Source: Cylindrotheca closterium
Taxonomy: Eukaryota; Bacillariophyta; Bacillariophyceae; Bacillariales; Bacillariaceae
DNA: 64,000 bases
Assembly (NCBI GenBank): GCA_933822405.4
Contig: CAKOGP040001881.1
Coordinates: 124,001 to 188,000, forward strand
Direction: 5' to 3'
A program made the position numbers and the translations under genes. Shown here in pieces: positions 44,154-53,846 of this stretch (its first letter is position 1; each line of letters opens with the position of its first letter). The notes beneath the pieces were generated by a model that saw only the letters and a program-made list of their open reading frames with translations, had not been told where the DNA came from and did not search any database.

Positions 44154-45102
44154 TTAGATCAGAGCCAAGAAAGAAAGCAGAAAAGCAAGATAGCGAGCTG
44201 ATTCGCTAGCTCCAGAACCAGTACTGCTCGGGTCAAAGCAGCACATCTCCACAAAATTTTGTCCGTTCACATCACGAAGCGAAGTCTTTTCCTTTACGCA
44301 TGTTTGAAGGTTGTTGATGTAACCGACAGAAAGCGAAAGCTCACCACAGGTATAAGGGCCTAAATCGGTTTCTGTTTTGATGATTTCTCCATCTCCACAA
44401 AGACTGCACGTCGTTGGACGGGATGTGTTTGGGCAGCCACAGAAAGCGGCCGCGTCAATGCTTAGAATATCGCCGGTGGCACTCAAATTAGGGCACTCCT
44501 CTGACGAGAAAAACGAAGAAACAAACTCAAAGAACTCTGCCAGGGTATCATATTGTTAGCATTTCAAGCAACAAGCGAAAACATACTACGAAATATGACT
44601 TACGACAGTCCCACTTGTAAAGCACCTTTTCAATACGATCCAAGTTAGCAGGTGTACTTCCATCTGAACAAAGGGTGCATTGACGACTGGTGTTTGGGCA
44701 TCCACACCAAGTAGCGCTTCGCTGTAACAAGGTATCACTACAAATTCCTGGGGTTGAAATGAAATCAAGGAAATTCAGATCTCCATTCAGATCGGCGCAG
44801 GTAATGTCAGAAAGTCCTGCTCTTGGGTTGGGCACGAGAGTCTCTGCGTTGAAAGCTGCACCATCAGGGCAGACTGTACAGATGCTTGGAGCACTGTTAC
44901 AGCATACCTTCTGATATGCCTCGAGCTGTTTTGCCTGACACTCGGAAGAGCCGGCATCTAGATTGGCGACAACATCAATTATATCTTGGCAGCCAGCTCG
45001 ATCTTCATTTGGTGTGCTTCCATCAAAGCAAGTAGTACATTGGGCTGTTGTTCTTGTGACAACAATGCCAAGGAGGAGAATACTGAAAACTTTGGAGAGC
45101 AT
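44154..45102 (-). CDS. Secreted Cys-rich repeat protein, probably GPI-anchored
   Basis: Exons 45102-44604 and 44536-44154 (GTAAGT donor) join in phase 1 to 293 residues. I choose the ATG at 45102 since it begins directly with a signal peptide, MLSKVFSILLLGIVVTRTTA; an in-frame ATG at 45177 adds 25 hydrophilic residues. The mature protein repeats a Cys-rich unit of the form C-x2-C-x-DG (CTTCFDGSTP, CTVCPDGAAF, CTLCSDGSTP, CSLCGDGE), and the exact CGCPNTSR occurs twice. The C-terminus has Ser/Gly-rich residues then a hydrophobic ARYLAFLLSFLALI end, as in GPI signals. Repeats like this occur in diatom surface proteins; function is unknown. Confidence 0.75.
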
Positions 45103-45363
45103 CTTCGTTGTGACAATTGAATGATGAAGATTGAAGATGCAAAAAGTCATTGAGTCGTTGGAGTCGATTGAAGACATTTTGATTTCACGAAACCCGAACT
45201 CCTCTCACTTTTTCGCTCAATCTTCACAAAGAAATCCATTGCGCCTCTTCTGGCACAAAATTCTTGGACCTTGAAAAGCATTATAAAAAACTTTGACCCT
45301 CTAGTAAAGAACAGATTTAAAAAAAGAATCAATTAGACTCACTTCAGAATCTACAGCAACATC

Positions 45364-47061
45364 ATGGTGACGACAATCCAGTTTAGCTTATTGGCATTAC
45401 TGTGCCTTCGTCTTGCTGGCCCAACAATAGCCAAAGACTCTTCACACTTTGAAACGTACGGAATCGACGTTTCTTTTCCAATACAAGATCGAGTCTCCAC
45501 CAACTATGCACATCTCGATCACAATAAATACCCCGAAAAGTTCGACACTCCTCCCATGTACGATGCAATGGCTGTGCAGCCCTTGGGAAACAGACTCCAA
45601 ATGTACACGGACCATATCAATTCATGCCGTGAGCAATTCGTTCCATCGAATGAAAGGGAGTTCAATTGCGATCAATTCGAATATGATCGTATACTCATGA
45701 ATCGAAGACAACCGCAATCGATGGTGAACCTGACCGAGTTCGGCTTTAAAAAGATCCAGTCTCCGCCACACCTAAAGAAATTGATCGACCAGTTTTGGAA
45801 GGAGAACAAGGATAAAGGCAAGAATGAAGCCTGGGCTAGCGGTAACTCGTATGTCAACCATTGGGACAGTCCAACAACCTTAGTTTCTGTTGATGACAGA
45901 GGCCTTCGCGGTTCAGGTGGCAGACTTAAGGAACACATCTGGGCTGCTGCGAGCGCTGTTCTAGAGGAGTGGACTCAGGTGGAACTGCAGCCCTGTTCGC
46001 TCTATGGTATCCGAGTATACCATGAAGGGGCAATCATGCTTCCACACGTAGATCGGCTACCACTGGTAGCATCAGCAGTCATCAACGTTGCGCAAGACGT
46101 GGAGGAAGACTGGCCAACGGTAGGTTCCTTTGATTGCAGCATGATGTATCATAGTTGTCAAATACAGTCAGTCTAACGTGATTGGTTTCTTAGGAAGTTT
46201 ATGATCATCAAGGAAATGCTCACAACGTTACGATAAGACCAGGAGAGATGCTGCTCTTTGAGAGCCATTCTGTAGTTCACGGTAAGGAGAGCCAGGGCTG
46301 ACAGCAACCGTTCTAAAAGACATTATGTTATCTGACAACTCATCGTCTGCCCAGGTCATCCCTTTCCATTGAAAGGAAATTTCTACGCCTCGATCTTTAT
46401 TCATTTTGAACCAACGGGGCATACCATAGGAAAGAACGAAAGTGGCTTCTTTTATGTCAAAGAGGAAGATCAACGGAAAAGCAGTTGGAGCGACAGCCCC
46501 AAGGCATGGAAGGACGCCAATAGAGAATACTTATCTAACACCAAACAAGGCTTTGGTGGCCAATCATCGTCAATGGAAGGTGGATTACCCCCATACATCA
46601 AAAGTGAGTGCACAATCGATCAAATGAATTCTTCCTGGACACTCGGCATGACCTCAACTGAAATATGTCATTTTGCAGGAGAAAGCCCGGAGGAGGATCA
46701 CTGGCTGGCATTCCACCCCGAAGGCTGGAAAACACCCGAAAAGATTCTCCCGTCAGAGGCCCACGTAGCTGCCAAAACGGGGCAGTTGGACGAACTGGAA
46801 GAAAAGTTGAAGAAGGGCAACCGTGAAATCCTTGTTGAGCGTGATGAAAACGGTTATCAAATTCTTCATCAAGCAGTGGTTGGTGGATTCCAAGATGTCG
46901 TGAAAATGCTAGTTTCTAAGGGAGCTGAGATCAATGCCCGAACACATGGCGGCTATGGCGAAAGTCCTCTACGAATCGCGGAACGAGAGTACGGTCCAAA
47001 CAGTCCTATCGTAAAGTACTTGAAAGGACAAGGTGCTCTAAGCATTGGCCCCGAGTTATAA
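45364..47061 (+). CDS. Secreted prolyl 4-hydroxylase-like oxygenase with ankyrin repeats
   Basis: Exons 45364-46119, 46194-46281, 46355-46603 and 46679-47061 join in phase to 491 residues. After a signal peptide (MVTTIQFSLLALLCLRLAG) and a charged region, the 2-oxoglutarate/Fe(II) domain shows the iron ligands His228 and Asp230 (PHVDR) and His281 (SVVHG), with a Lys about ten residues later (FPLKGN) to bind 2-oxoglutarate. An ankyrin block (about 395-480, HVAAKTGQLDELEE and LHQAVVGGFQDVVKML) follows. The second to last intron (46604-46678) is 75 nt with no stop in frame, so readers can mistake it for coding. Substrate is unknown; a secreted location suggests cell-wall or lumenal proteins. Confidence 0.85.
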
Positions 47062-47180
47062 GCTTGATTGGCCCTCTTTGCCTTCGACAAACCGTGAATG
47101 CACATTTGTACAAATATATATATCTCAAGAGTTTGATACATCCACCATTATAACATGCATCAGTGACAAACATATATTAT

Positions 47181-47692
47181 CTATTTTACTCTCACACCCA
47201 TTTGCTCCAAAGCTTGAGCCAGTTCTTGATTCTGTTGTTGAAGAGTGTAAACATCATTGTAGTATTGAGTGTAAAGAGCCTTTTGTTCTTCCTTGTGCTT
47301 GGAATTCAAGTTCTTGGCCTTGCGAGAAGAGTGGATTTTGCCGCCCAACAACCAACCAGCCGCAGTTCCGGCTGCGACTTTAGCCCAGCCCCCTTGTCTG
47401 TTAATGTTCGAGAGCCAAAAAAAAGGATGAAAGAAACGAGGGGTTAGATCTGCGTGACTTTTGTCATTCACATCTTTTCCAACATCAGTGGATATCTCCT
47501 TGACCCAGTTCCACGTGTCACCACTCACGCTGCACCGACATCCTTCTCTTGTTGCTTCATGGCGTAGTCGTGATACAAGCTATCCTGTGAATACTGTTCA
47601 TCATAGCCTCCTCCGTCTTGATAATCGTAGGATTGTGCACTAGCGGACACTACAAGTATTGACAACAATAGGAAATTCAAAATTCGGATCAT
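47181..47692 (-). CDS. Small secreted protein, family with 53847-54691
   Basis: Exons 47692-47529 and 47397-47181 (GTGAGT donor, phase 2) give 126 residues. The ATG at 47692 opens a signal peptide (MIRILNFLLLSILVVSASA); the frame from 47845 is discounted. Then a Tyr/Gly/Asp-rich segment, the motif LYHDYAMKQQEK, a Gly/Ala hydrophobic stretch (AAGTAAGWLLGG), and a basic coiled coil with KHKEEQKALYTQYYNDVY. All of these occur in the same order in the 54.7 kb gene, with the intron at the same place and phase. This copy stops after the coiled coil and has no EF-hands. Location: ER, secreted or membrane-inserted. Function unknown. Confidence 0.75.
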
Positions 47693-48104
47693 GATGGAAA
47701 AATGTTTTTTGTGTCTCCACAAATGATTTTCAGATTTCTTTCGACTAATTTCCGACTCAAACGAGTCAAACACAAGTCGGAGAAGATACATGTACAGTAC
47801 TGCACAGATTGGGACTCCTTCTCCACCGCTATACTTGCCAAACATAGTGCTAAATCATTAGTCTGGACTACCTGGATATGACTGTACAGTCTCTTGTCTA
47901 AGTGTAGTTGCGTTGATTGGTCAACCCCACCCAATCAATGCGATAGTCTTTTTTTCTTCTTCATATTTTCATACGGTCATTGTCAAAATTGGGCTTGGCT
48001 GGGTTGGTACAGTACAGTGGATTTCATACAAATAACTGCTCTCCAAAAATGAAGCAGTTGGACCAACCAACCCAGTGATATCAGTTGCAAACTAAACACG
48101 AGTC
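47693..48104. repeat. Intergenic with TACAGTA sites, CCAAT and a 10-bp inverted repeat
   Basis: TACAGTA occurs at 47793-47799 and 48008-48014; ATTGG and CCAAT at 47916-47920 and 47931-47935. CTGGGTTGGT (47999-48008) and ACCAACCCAG (48066-48075) are exact inverted repeats with a 57-nt spacer. No gene. Confidence 0.4.
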
Positions 48105-48833
48105 TTAGTCTTGTTTCCCATTGAAGTCATCATCAATGCCAGTGGTTGTGTTGATTCCGAGAATCCGAACCCCGTTCATAAATGGCAGCTTTGCAAGGAT
48201 ACAGAGCAACCACAACGCGACATTTGTCAAACAGACAGTGCGTTCGTAATTGGAGAACTGACAAGCTGCATAGCACAGCAATGTTGGAATAGCGGTCAAA
48301 ACTCTTCGTGCTGCCGCTGCACCAAATCGGCCCTCTAGTTGTTCCCACAGTGTCATTGCTGCCATTTCTCCTTGTTCATCAAACAAGGATCCCTTCATCC
48401 AATGCAAGTAGATAATAGAAAGTATGGTGTGAGCCCCATTGGTGAAAGTCCAGCTCCAGTAAAGCGGAAGTGTGTGGTTTTCCAGCGTTTCCAAAATTGC
48501 CAAAGCCAAAACTTCCACAATTGCAACTCCTCCCACGTAGCAACACAATAACAATATGCCTCCAGTCTCCAGCCAATCAACGTGTTCTTTGCGTGATAGT
48601 TCAAAAGGCAGCAAATCATCTCCTGCCTCTCCGTACAATCCAGAGTAGGATCTTGGAATGTCACGAGAATTCAATCGGGCCCGCTGTGGGGTAGATTGAC
48701 TCATGTCCCGAGAGTTCAGCCGCGAACGTTGGGGTGTGTTTGGGCTTTCGCTGGAATACGTCCGGGGTCTGGAAGGAGTGGAAACTTGTGTCTTACTGCT
48801 CATATTCTTGGTGGGTGTTGCGTGTGGCGCCAT
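48105..48833 (-). CDS. ORMDL: ORMDL/Orm sphingolipid regulator
   Basis: Single exon, 242 residues. The C-terminal 150 residues are an Orm domain: four hydrophobic segments with WSWTFTNGAHTILSIIYLHWMKG, TLWEQLEGRFG and the family's closing PKLP-like LPFMNGVRILGIN. ORMDL binds serine palmitoyltransferase and inhibits it when ceramide is ample. The N-terminus is longer than the human protein's (153 residues total) and contains two copies of TPQRxRLNSRDxxxS (about 31-60). Serine-rich N-termini of yeast Orm1/2 are controlled by phosphorylation, so this repeat may serve the same use. Confidence 0.9.
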   Translation of the reverse strand: MAPHATPTKNMSSKTQVSTPSRPRTYSSESPNTPQRSRLNSRDMSQSTPQRARLNSRDIPRSYSGLYGEAGDDLLPFELSRKEHVDWLETGGILLLCCYVGGVAIVEVLALAILETLENHTLPLYWSWTFTNGAHTILSIIYLHWMKGSLFDEQGEMAAMTLWEQLEGRFGAAAARRVLTAIPTLLCYAACQFSNYERTVCLTNVALWLLCILAKLPFMNGVRILGINTTTGIDDDFNGKQD

Positions 48834-49197
48834 TTCAATACTGTACCGATAGATTGGTGGTCCAAAGCGGGTCTTTCGAATAGGTACAGTACAATGAAAA
48901 AGATTTTTGTCGTGCTGGTGCTTCTGCAGCCAAACCTACCAGATTCAGCGTGAAGTCGTAGAACAGACATCAATCGAGCATTTTTGAAAAACTGGATAGA
49001 CGACCCGTACGACTGAACTGAACTCGGAGGCTGTCCGCAGCCGTCGAATAACGTGGGGGCGCCAATAATTCGGTTTCCCCTTTCCTCCGCCATTTCAACC
49101 AAACTGTTATTGTCACATTGACTGTTGTATCATTCATTGCAATAGCCAACCATCAAACACTCGTCGTTGAATTTTACAAAACAATAAAACATACATC
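48834..49197. promoter_or_regulatory. Divergent region, ORMDL / CCT-beta, with TACTGTA/TACAGTA
   Basis: TACTGTA at 48839-48845 and TACAGTA at 48885-48891 lie just upstream of the ORMDL start. No gene. Confidence 0.35.
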
Positions 49198-50962
49198 ATG
49201 GAGTCGGCATATATGTCAATGGGAACCGAGATGGAAAAGGTATGTTGCCACCAAACAGTGAAAACGGATTGATTCACTGAAAGCCAGAAAAATGACACAC
49301 CACTCACTCTTACTTTCCCCCCCCTCCTAAACTCCATAGGGTGAAAACGCTCGCCTTTCTTCCTTGATTGGTGCCATGGCAATCGCCGATTTGGTCAAGA
49401 CCACACTCGGACCCAAGGGTATGGACAAAATTTTGCAATCTGTCGATCCCAATGATCAGTCCATTAGCGTGACGAACGATGGAGCCACCATTCTCAGCAA
49501 AATTCCACTCGACAATGCGGCAGCCAAAGTCTTGGTAGACATGTCCAAAGTTCAAGACAACGAAGTGGGAGACGGAACGACCAGTGTGGCTGTCTTGTGT
49601 GGAGAACTCTTGAGGGAGGCCGAACAACTCTTGTTGCAACAAAGGATTCACCCTCAAACGATTTGTGCTGGTTGGAGATTGGCAACCAAGGAGGCCAAGG
49701 CCGCGTTGGAAATCTGTGCTTCAGATGATATTACCAGAGAAGATTTGGTAAAGATTGCGTCCACTACTTTGTCGAGTAAGCTGGTGCATGCTGAAAAGAA
49801 ACACTTTGCGGAATTATGTGTAGCCGCTGTGGAACGGTTGAAGGGAAGTGGCAACTTGGATCACGTTCAAATTATCAAATTGCCTGGAGGATCCATGAGA
49901 GATTCTTACTTGGAAGACGGTTTTCTTCTGGAAAAGTCCATTGGTGTTGGACAACCCAAGCGATTAGAAAACTGCAAAATCTTGCTGGCCAATACCAGCA
50001 TGGACACTGACAAGATTAAGATATACGGGTCTCGTGTGCAAGTGGACTCCCTCAACAAGGTTGCAGAGATTGAAACAGCCGAAAAATTGAAAATGAAGAA
50101 GAAAGTGGATAAAATCTTGGCCCATGGATGCAACGTTTTCATCAATCGACAATTGATTTACAACTACCCCGAGTCCTTGTTTGCACAAAATAATGTCACG
50201 GCCATTGAGCATGCTGACTTTGATGGTATTGAACGACTTGCTGCTGTCACAGGAGGAGAAGTTGTTAGTACATTTGATAACCCAGACAAGGTCACTCTTG
50301 GAGAATGTGACCTTTTGGAGGAAGTACGTTTTGTCATTTGCATGTTTATTTGTTCTGTTTATTGTGATGAGATTACCGAACTTATATATGCCTTCAATCG
50401 CTCTTATTGTGCCTAGATTTTGATTGGTGAATCCAAGATATTGAGACTTGGTGGCTGCAAGTCAGGAGCTGCATGTAGCATTGTCTTGCGAGGAAGTAGC
50501 AATCATCTCCTAGACGAGGCGGAGCGTTCGCTTCACGATGCTCTTTGTATTTTGATGGCTACTCTAAAGCACCCAAGACGCATCTATGGAGGTGGCTGTA
50601 CAGAAGTTGCCATGGCCCATGCCATTGATAAAGCTGCCCAAGAAACACCTGGCAAACAAGCCATTGCCATGGCTAGTTTTGCAAAGGCCCTTTTGCAATT
50701 GCCAATGATTGTGGCTGATAACGGTGGATACGACGCCGCTGAGTTGGTGACCCAACTACGTGCTGCGCATGCCGCTGGAAAGAATAACTATGGATTGAAC
50801 ATGACAAACGGTACCATTGGGAGCATGGACGAGCTTGGAGTTATGGAATCCTACAGAAGTAAGCTGCAGGTATTGACGAGTGCTGCGGAGGCGGCTGAGA
50901 TGATTCTTCGTGTGGATGATATTATCAAGAGTGCTCCACGTAGAAGAGAAGAAATGATGTAG
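49198..50962 (+). CDS. CCT2: Chaperonin CCT subunit beta
   Basis: Exons 49198-49239, 49340-50323 and 50417-50962 are phase 0 and give 523 residues. The first exon encodes only 14 residues. Typical group II signatures are visible: [10 protein letters not shown] with VTNDGATIL (nucleotide pocket), [10 protein letters not shown] (catalytic Asp), and [13 protein letters not shown]. The [15 protein letters not shown] segment matches CCT-beta rather than other subunits. It forms one of eight positions in the ring that folds actin and tubulin. It is next to the cofilin gene on the same strand, about 400 bp apart. Confidence 0.95.
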
Positions 50963-51374
50963 CTTTCTAACCTAACTCTTGAATTGAAAGTCAAATAATG
51001 ATGGGAGATGGGAGTATTAAAATATAGCTACCGTACCGGTATATTACATTCTGTAGTCTAATAACAGTATTTAGCTCGATCAGAAAGGGGATCTTTTTCG
51101 AATTATTTCGATCGAGGTGATCGAAACGCTCTTTTCAGTCACGCAAGACTGTTTGAGCACCTTAACGGTCAGCCATGTGAAACTCGCGTGCCTCTCGGCA
51201 GGCGCAACACGGAACGAGAACGTGTTGAAGTACTGCTTCTACATACCTGCACCCGAACCCCAAAGTCATCATTCGAAGTCACAGTGGTCCGTCGGGCTTT
51301 TCGAATGATTCAAAACGTTGGTTGAAAACTCATAAAAGCTAACACGAGAATAGCAACCAAATAACAAATTCAAA
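50963..51374. other. Intergenic, 412 bp
   Basis: 3' region of CCT2 with TACCGGTA at 51034-51041, then leader of the cofilin gene. The short frame at 51117-51308 lacks support. Confidence 0.45.
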
Positions 51375-52048
51375 ATGGTGGGTGGTGACAATGTGTTGTA
51401 TAGGTTGTAGGCCTCATTTCGTATTTTGTTGCATCTGAGTCAATGTGGAATTCCAAATTAGCTGAAAAAATGACAATGTAAATGCGCCCATGGTCGGCGA
51501 CAATGTCTTTGCCATTTTGGATATTGAGAATGTCATTGTTTACCTAGATGCAACAATGTAGTATAGGCTGTAGCTTGCTTTTGGAATTGAAACTAATTTT
51601 TATTCTTCGTTGTCGCTTACAGTCCACCGGTGTAGTTTGCGCAGACGATGTTGCCACAACCTTTGAAGGTTTCAAGATCCAAGCCGAAGGATTCAAGTAC
51701 CGTTACTACATCTACAAGATTGTTGACAAGAAGACTATTATGATCGAGAAGCATGGAGAACGTAGTGCCACTTACGAAAACTTCTGCGAAGACATGCCTG
51801 ATGACGATTGCCGTTACGGATTGATAGATTTGGAATTCAATTCGAAAGATGGACGCCCAACCTCCAAGTTGGTTTTCATCACCTGGAACCCTGATACCGC
51901 CTCCATCAGAAACAAGATGCTTTACTCGGGCTCCAAGGAGTCCATCAAGGCCGCCCTGAACGGTGTTGGTATCCACATCAACTGCACAGACCGATCTGAG
52001 TTGGACTTTGAGAGTACCATCCTTCCTACTCTCTTGAAGTTCGCCTAA
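51375..52048 (+). CDS. ADF: ADF/cofilin actin-depolymerising factor
   Basis: Exon 1 is the ATG alone (51375-51377), followed by GTGGGT; exon 2 is 51623-52048 after CTTACAG. The protein, MSTGVVCADDVATTFE to the stop, has 142 residues, standard for ADF. Conserved residues: the Ser2 start that is phosphorylated in other ADFs, KYRYYIYKI, DMPDDDCRYGLIDLEF, and the long helix region KMLYSGSKESIK that contacts actin. It severs and recycles actin filaments. The intron is 245 nt, the longest short-gene intron here, and holds imperfect direct repeats. Confidence 0.92.
51388..51573 (+). repeat. Imperfect direct repeat inside the cofilin intron
   Basis: ACAATGTGTTGTATAGG-TTGTAG (51388-51410) recurs as ACAATGTAGTATAGG-CTGTAG (51553-51573), with further ACAATGT copies between. 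It may be a duplicated splicing or enhancer segment. Confidence 0.4.
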
Positions 52049-52379
52049 GCTCTCTCTTGTACCGGTAGTTTCAAAGCTGTGCCACGGACATAAAATCGAG
52101 AGAAGTCGTGTATCTCCCATTTCAGAGTGGCTGAGCATCCTTTGAGTATGTTTGCTATGTGAACGAATCGCAGTGTCCTCGTAAATAAACCATAAAAAAG
52201 TATTCATGAATCTATCAACGTTATAGGATAAAAAAACTACAATAGCTTTGAAAGAGCATACAGTGGTGATGAAATTAGTATTTTTGATGAAAACTGCGGT
52301 AGAACATAAAGCGAAGGTGGCGAGCATAACCAGCACAAGGGTACTTCTATTCGATACTGCTGGCTTTCATCTGCTTCTC
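52049..52379. other. Intergenic, 331 bp
   Basis: Cofilin 3' region with TACCGGTA at 52060-52067, then the end of the small minus-strand gene. Nothing else recognised. Confidence 0.4.
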
Positions 52380-52612
52380 CTAGATGCCTTCAATACGGTC
52401 GTAGAGTACTAATTTCAGAAGATCCATCTCACAAGGAGGGGAGCGGTTAAGGCAAAGATCAAAGCAGACTACTTACAACGATTGACCTTCTTTTCTGATT
52501 CCTTATCCCAGCCATGACACTTCTCTCTAGCTCTCCTCCTCCAAGCAAACAACGAGGAGTCGACACCAGCACTGTCCAAATAAATTTCAGAATGTGAGGA
52601 TGGTCCTACCAT
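52380..52612 (-). CDS. Small two-exon protein of unknown function (54 residues)
   Basis: Exon 1 is 52612-52477 and exon 2 is 52408-52380, joined over a 68-nt intron with a GTAAGT donor and a TTAG acceptor, in phase 1, ending with TAG. The protein starts MVGPSSHSEIYLDSAG, continues with a Trp/Arg/Lys-rich helix (FAWRRRAREKCHGW, DKESEKKVNR) and ends LLYDRIEGI. The exact splice match and helical composition support a real gene, but no family was recognised and the reading frame is short. A stop precedes the ATG directly. It is divergent from the P1 stalk gene, 294 bp away. Confidence 0.5.
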
Positions 52613-52905
52613 CTACTTTTGAGAGGGGTTATTTTCTTCTCTCGTCGATGGCAAAGTAATTCGTAAGTTTGTCATCTATGCTTCAACAGTCATTGCATTA
52701 AATATGTACTGTATTCTGTACCTATTGTAGTACTTTCCCTCTATTTTCCCAGCATGAGGGATATTGCGTTTTAAAAAAGATTTTTTGGCAATCAACGTCA
52801 GTCCTCCGCTCGACTACTCCCTCAAAATTATTTGTCTTACCGCTTACTGACATGACTCGTCCGAATATTGGTGGGGATTGATAATCGAAACAAAAATTGC
52901 TAACC

Positions 52906-53363
52906 ATGGTGCTAACGAGTATAGCCGATCTTTCCGACGCACAAAAGGAAGAGCTTGTTGCTTCCCTATCATGCCTTGTTATCGGTAGTGGTGAGGTTTC
53001 GGCGGAGAAGATCTCCGCTGTTGCGACAGCCTCTGGAAACTCTGTTTCAGATGCCATGTCTGCCTTGTTCGCCAGTGTAGTGACTGGTGCACCAAAGGGA
53101 GTTGAATCCTTCACACCACCACCAGGAGGTGGTGGTGGCGGCGGGTGAGTCAATTATTGGTTTCTTGATGAATTGCTTCACATTTTAAATTTGCTCAATT
53201 GTTTTTCTTTTTTTCTTTTTGCAATAGTGGCGGCGGTGGTGCCGCAGCCGGAGGAGGCGCAGCTGCTGTTGAAGAGAAGGAAGAAGAAGAGGAAGAAGAA
53301 GCCGAGATTGGCGGAGGAATGGATATGTTCGGAGGGGAAGGCGGTGACGGTGGTGACTACTAA
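52906..53363 (+). CDS. RPLP1: 60S acidic stalk ribosomal protein P1
   Basis: Exons 52906-53144 and 53228-53363 join in phase 2 to 124 residues. The N-terminal helical domain (SLSCLVIGSGEVSAEKISAVATAS) fits P1, since P2 starts differently; a Gly-rich hinge (13 Gly around the intron) and an acidic EEEEEEE stretch follow. P1-P2 dimers recruit elongation factors. The C-terminus is GGGMDMFGGEGGDGGDY, not the usual eukaryotic DMGFGLFD, which in other organisms contacts EF2 and is the ribosome-inactivating-protein binding site. Upstream is ACGTCA at 52795-52800. Confidence 0.88.
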
Positions 53364-53846
53364 ATATGCCTATAGAGACCAAACAATACAAAATGCGTCG
53401 ATACCTTTCGTAGATTGTTTTGATGGACTATGGAGTATTGACGTTGATATTTGTGATGGTATTCCAAAAGAGGTAACAACGACTATTCGTTGGCAACAAA
53501 TTCTTTTGTAGCGCCGAATTGAAAACTCTTGTAGGGAAAAAGAAACCGAAGAAACCTTTCGTCTTCTATTTTGTTTGATTCATTATTCGTGACTACTACC
53601 TACTACTCAATGGTCTTGAGTGATCATAGCTCCATCAATTGTTTGACACTAGTATTACTTCGGTCCGTCAAACTTTCTGTTTGAGCACTTCTGTGAGAGC
53701 GAAATCGCCCAACCCAACAGAGATAGACTTACTACCAACTATTGCAATCATAATGATTCATTCATCGTGACATAAATGAATTCAACTACAGCTCTTGATT
53801 TCCTTTCGAAAATACTACAATTCGGTTTGGTGTTATTTGGAATTTT
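53364..53846. other. Intergenic, convergent, 483 bp
   Basis: 3' regions of the P1 gene and of the EF-hand gene. The frame continuing past the P1 stop is an off-frame readthrough. No gene. Confidence 0.5.

Noticed and set aside
46604..46678. Intron read as coding in the hydroxylase gene
   Set aside because: The frame stays open only because the 75-nt intron has no stop; GTGAGT and TTTTGCAG borders and conserved neighbours indicate splicing.
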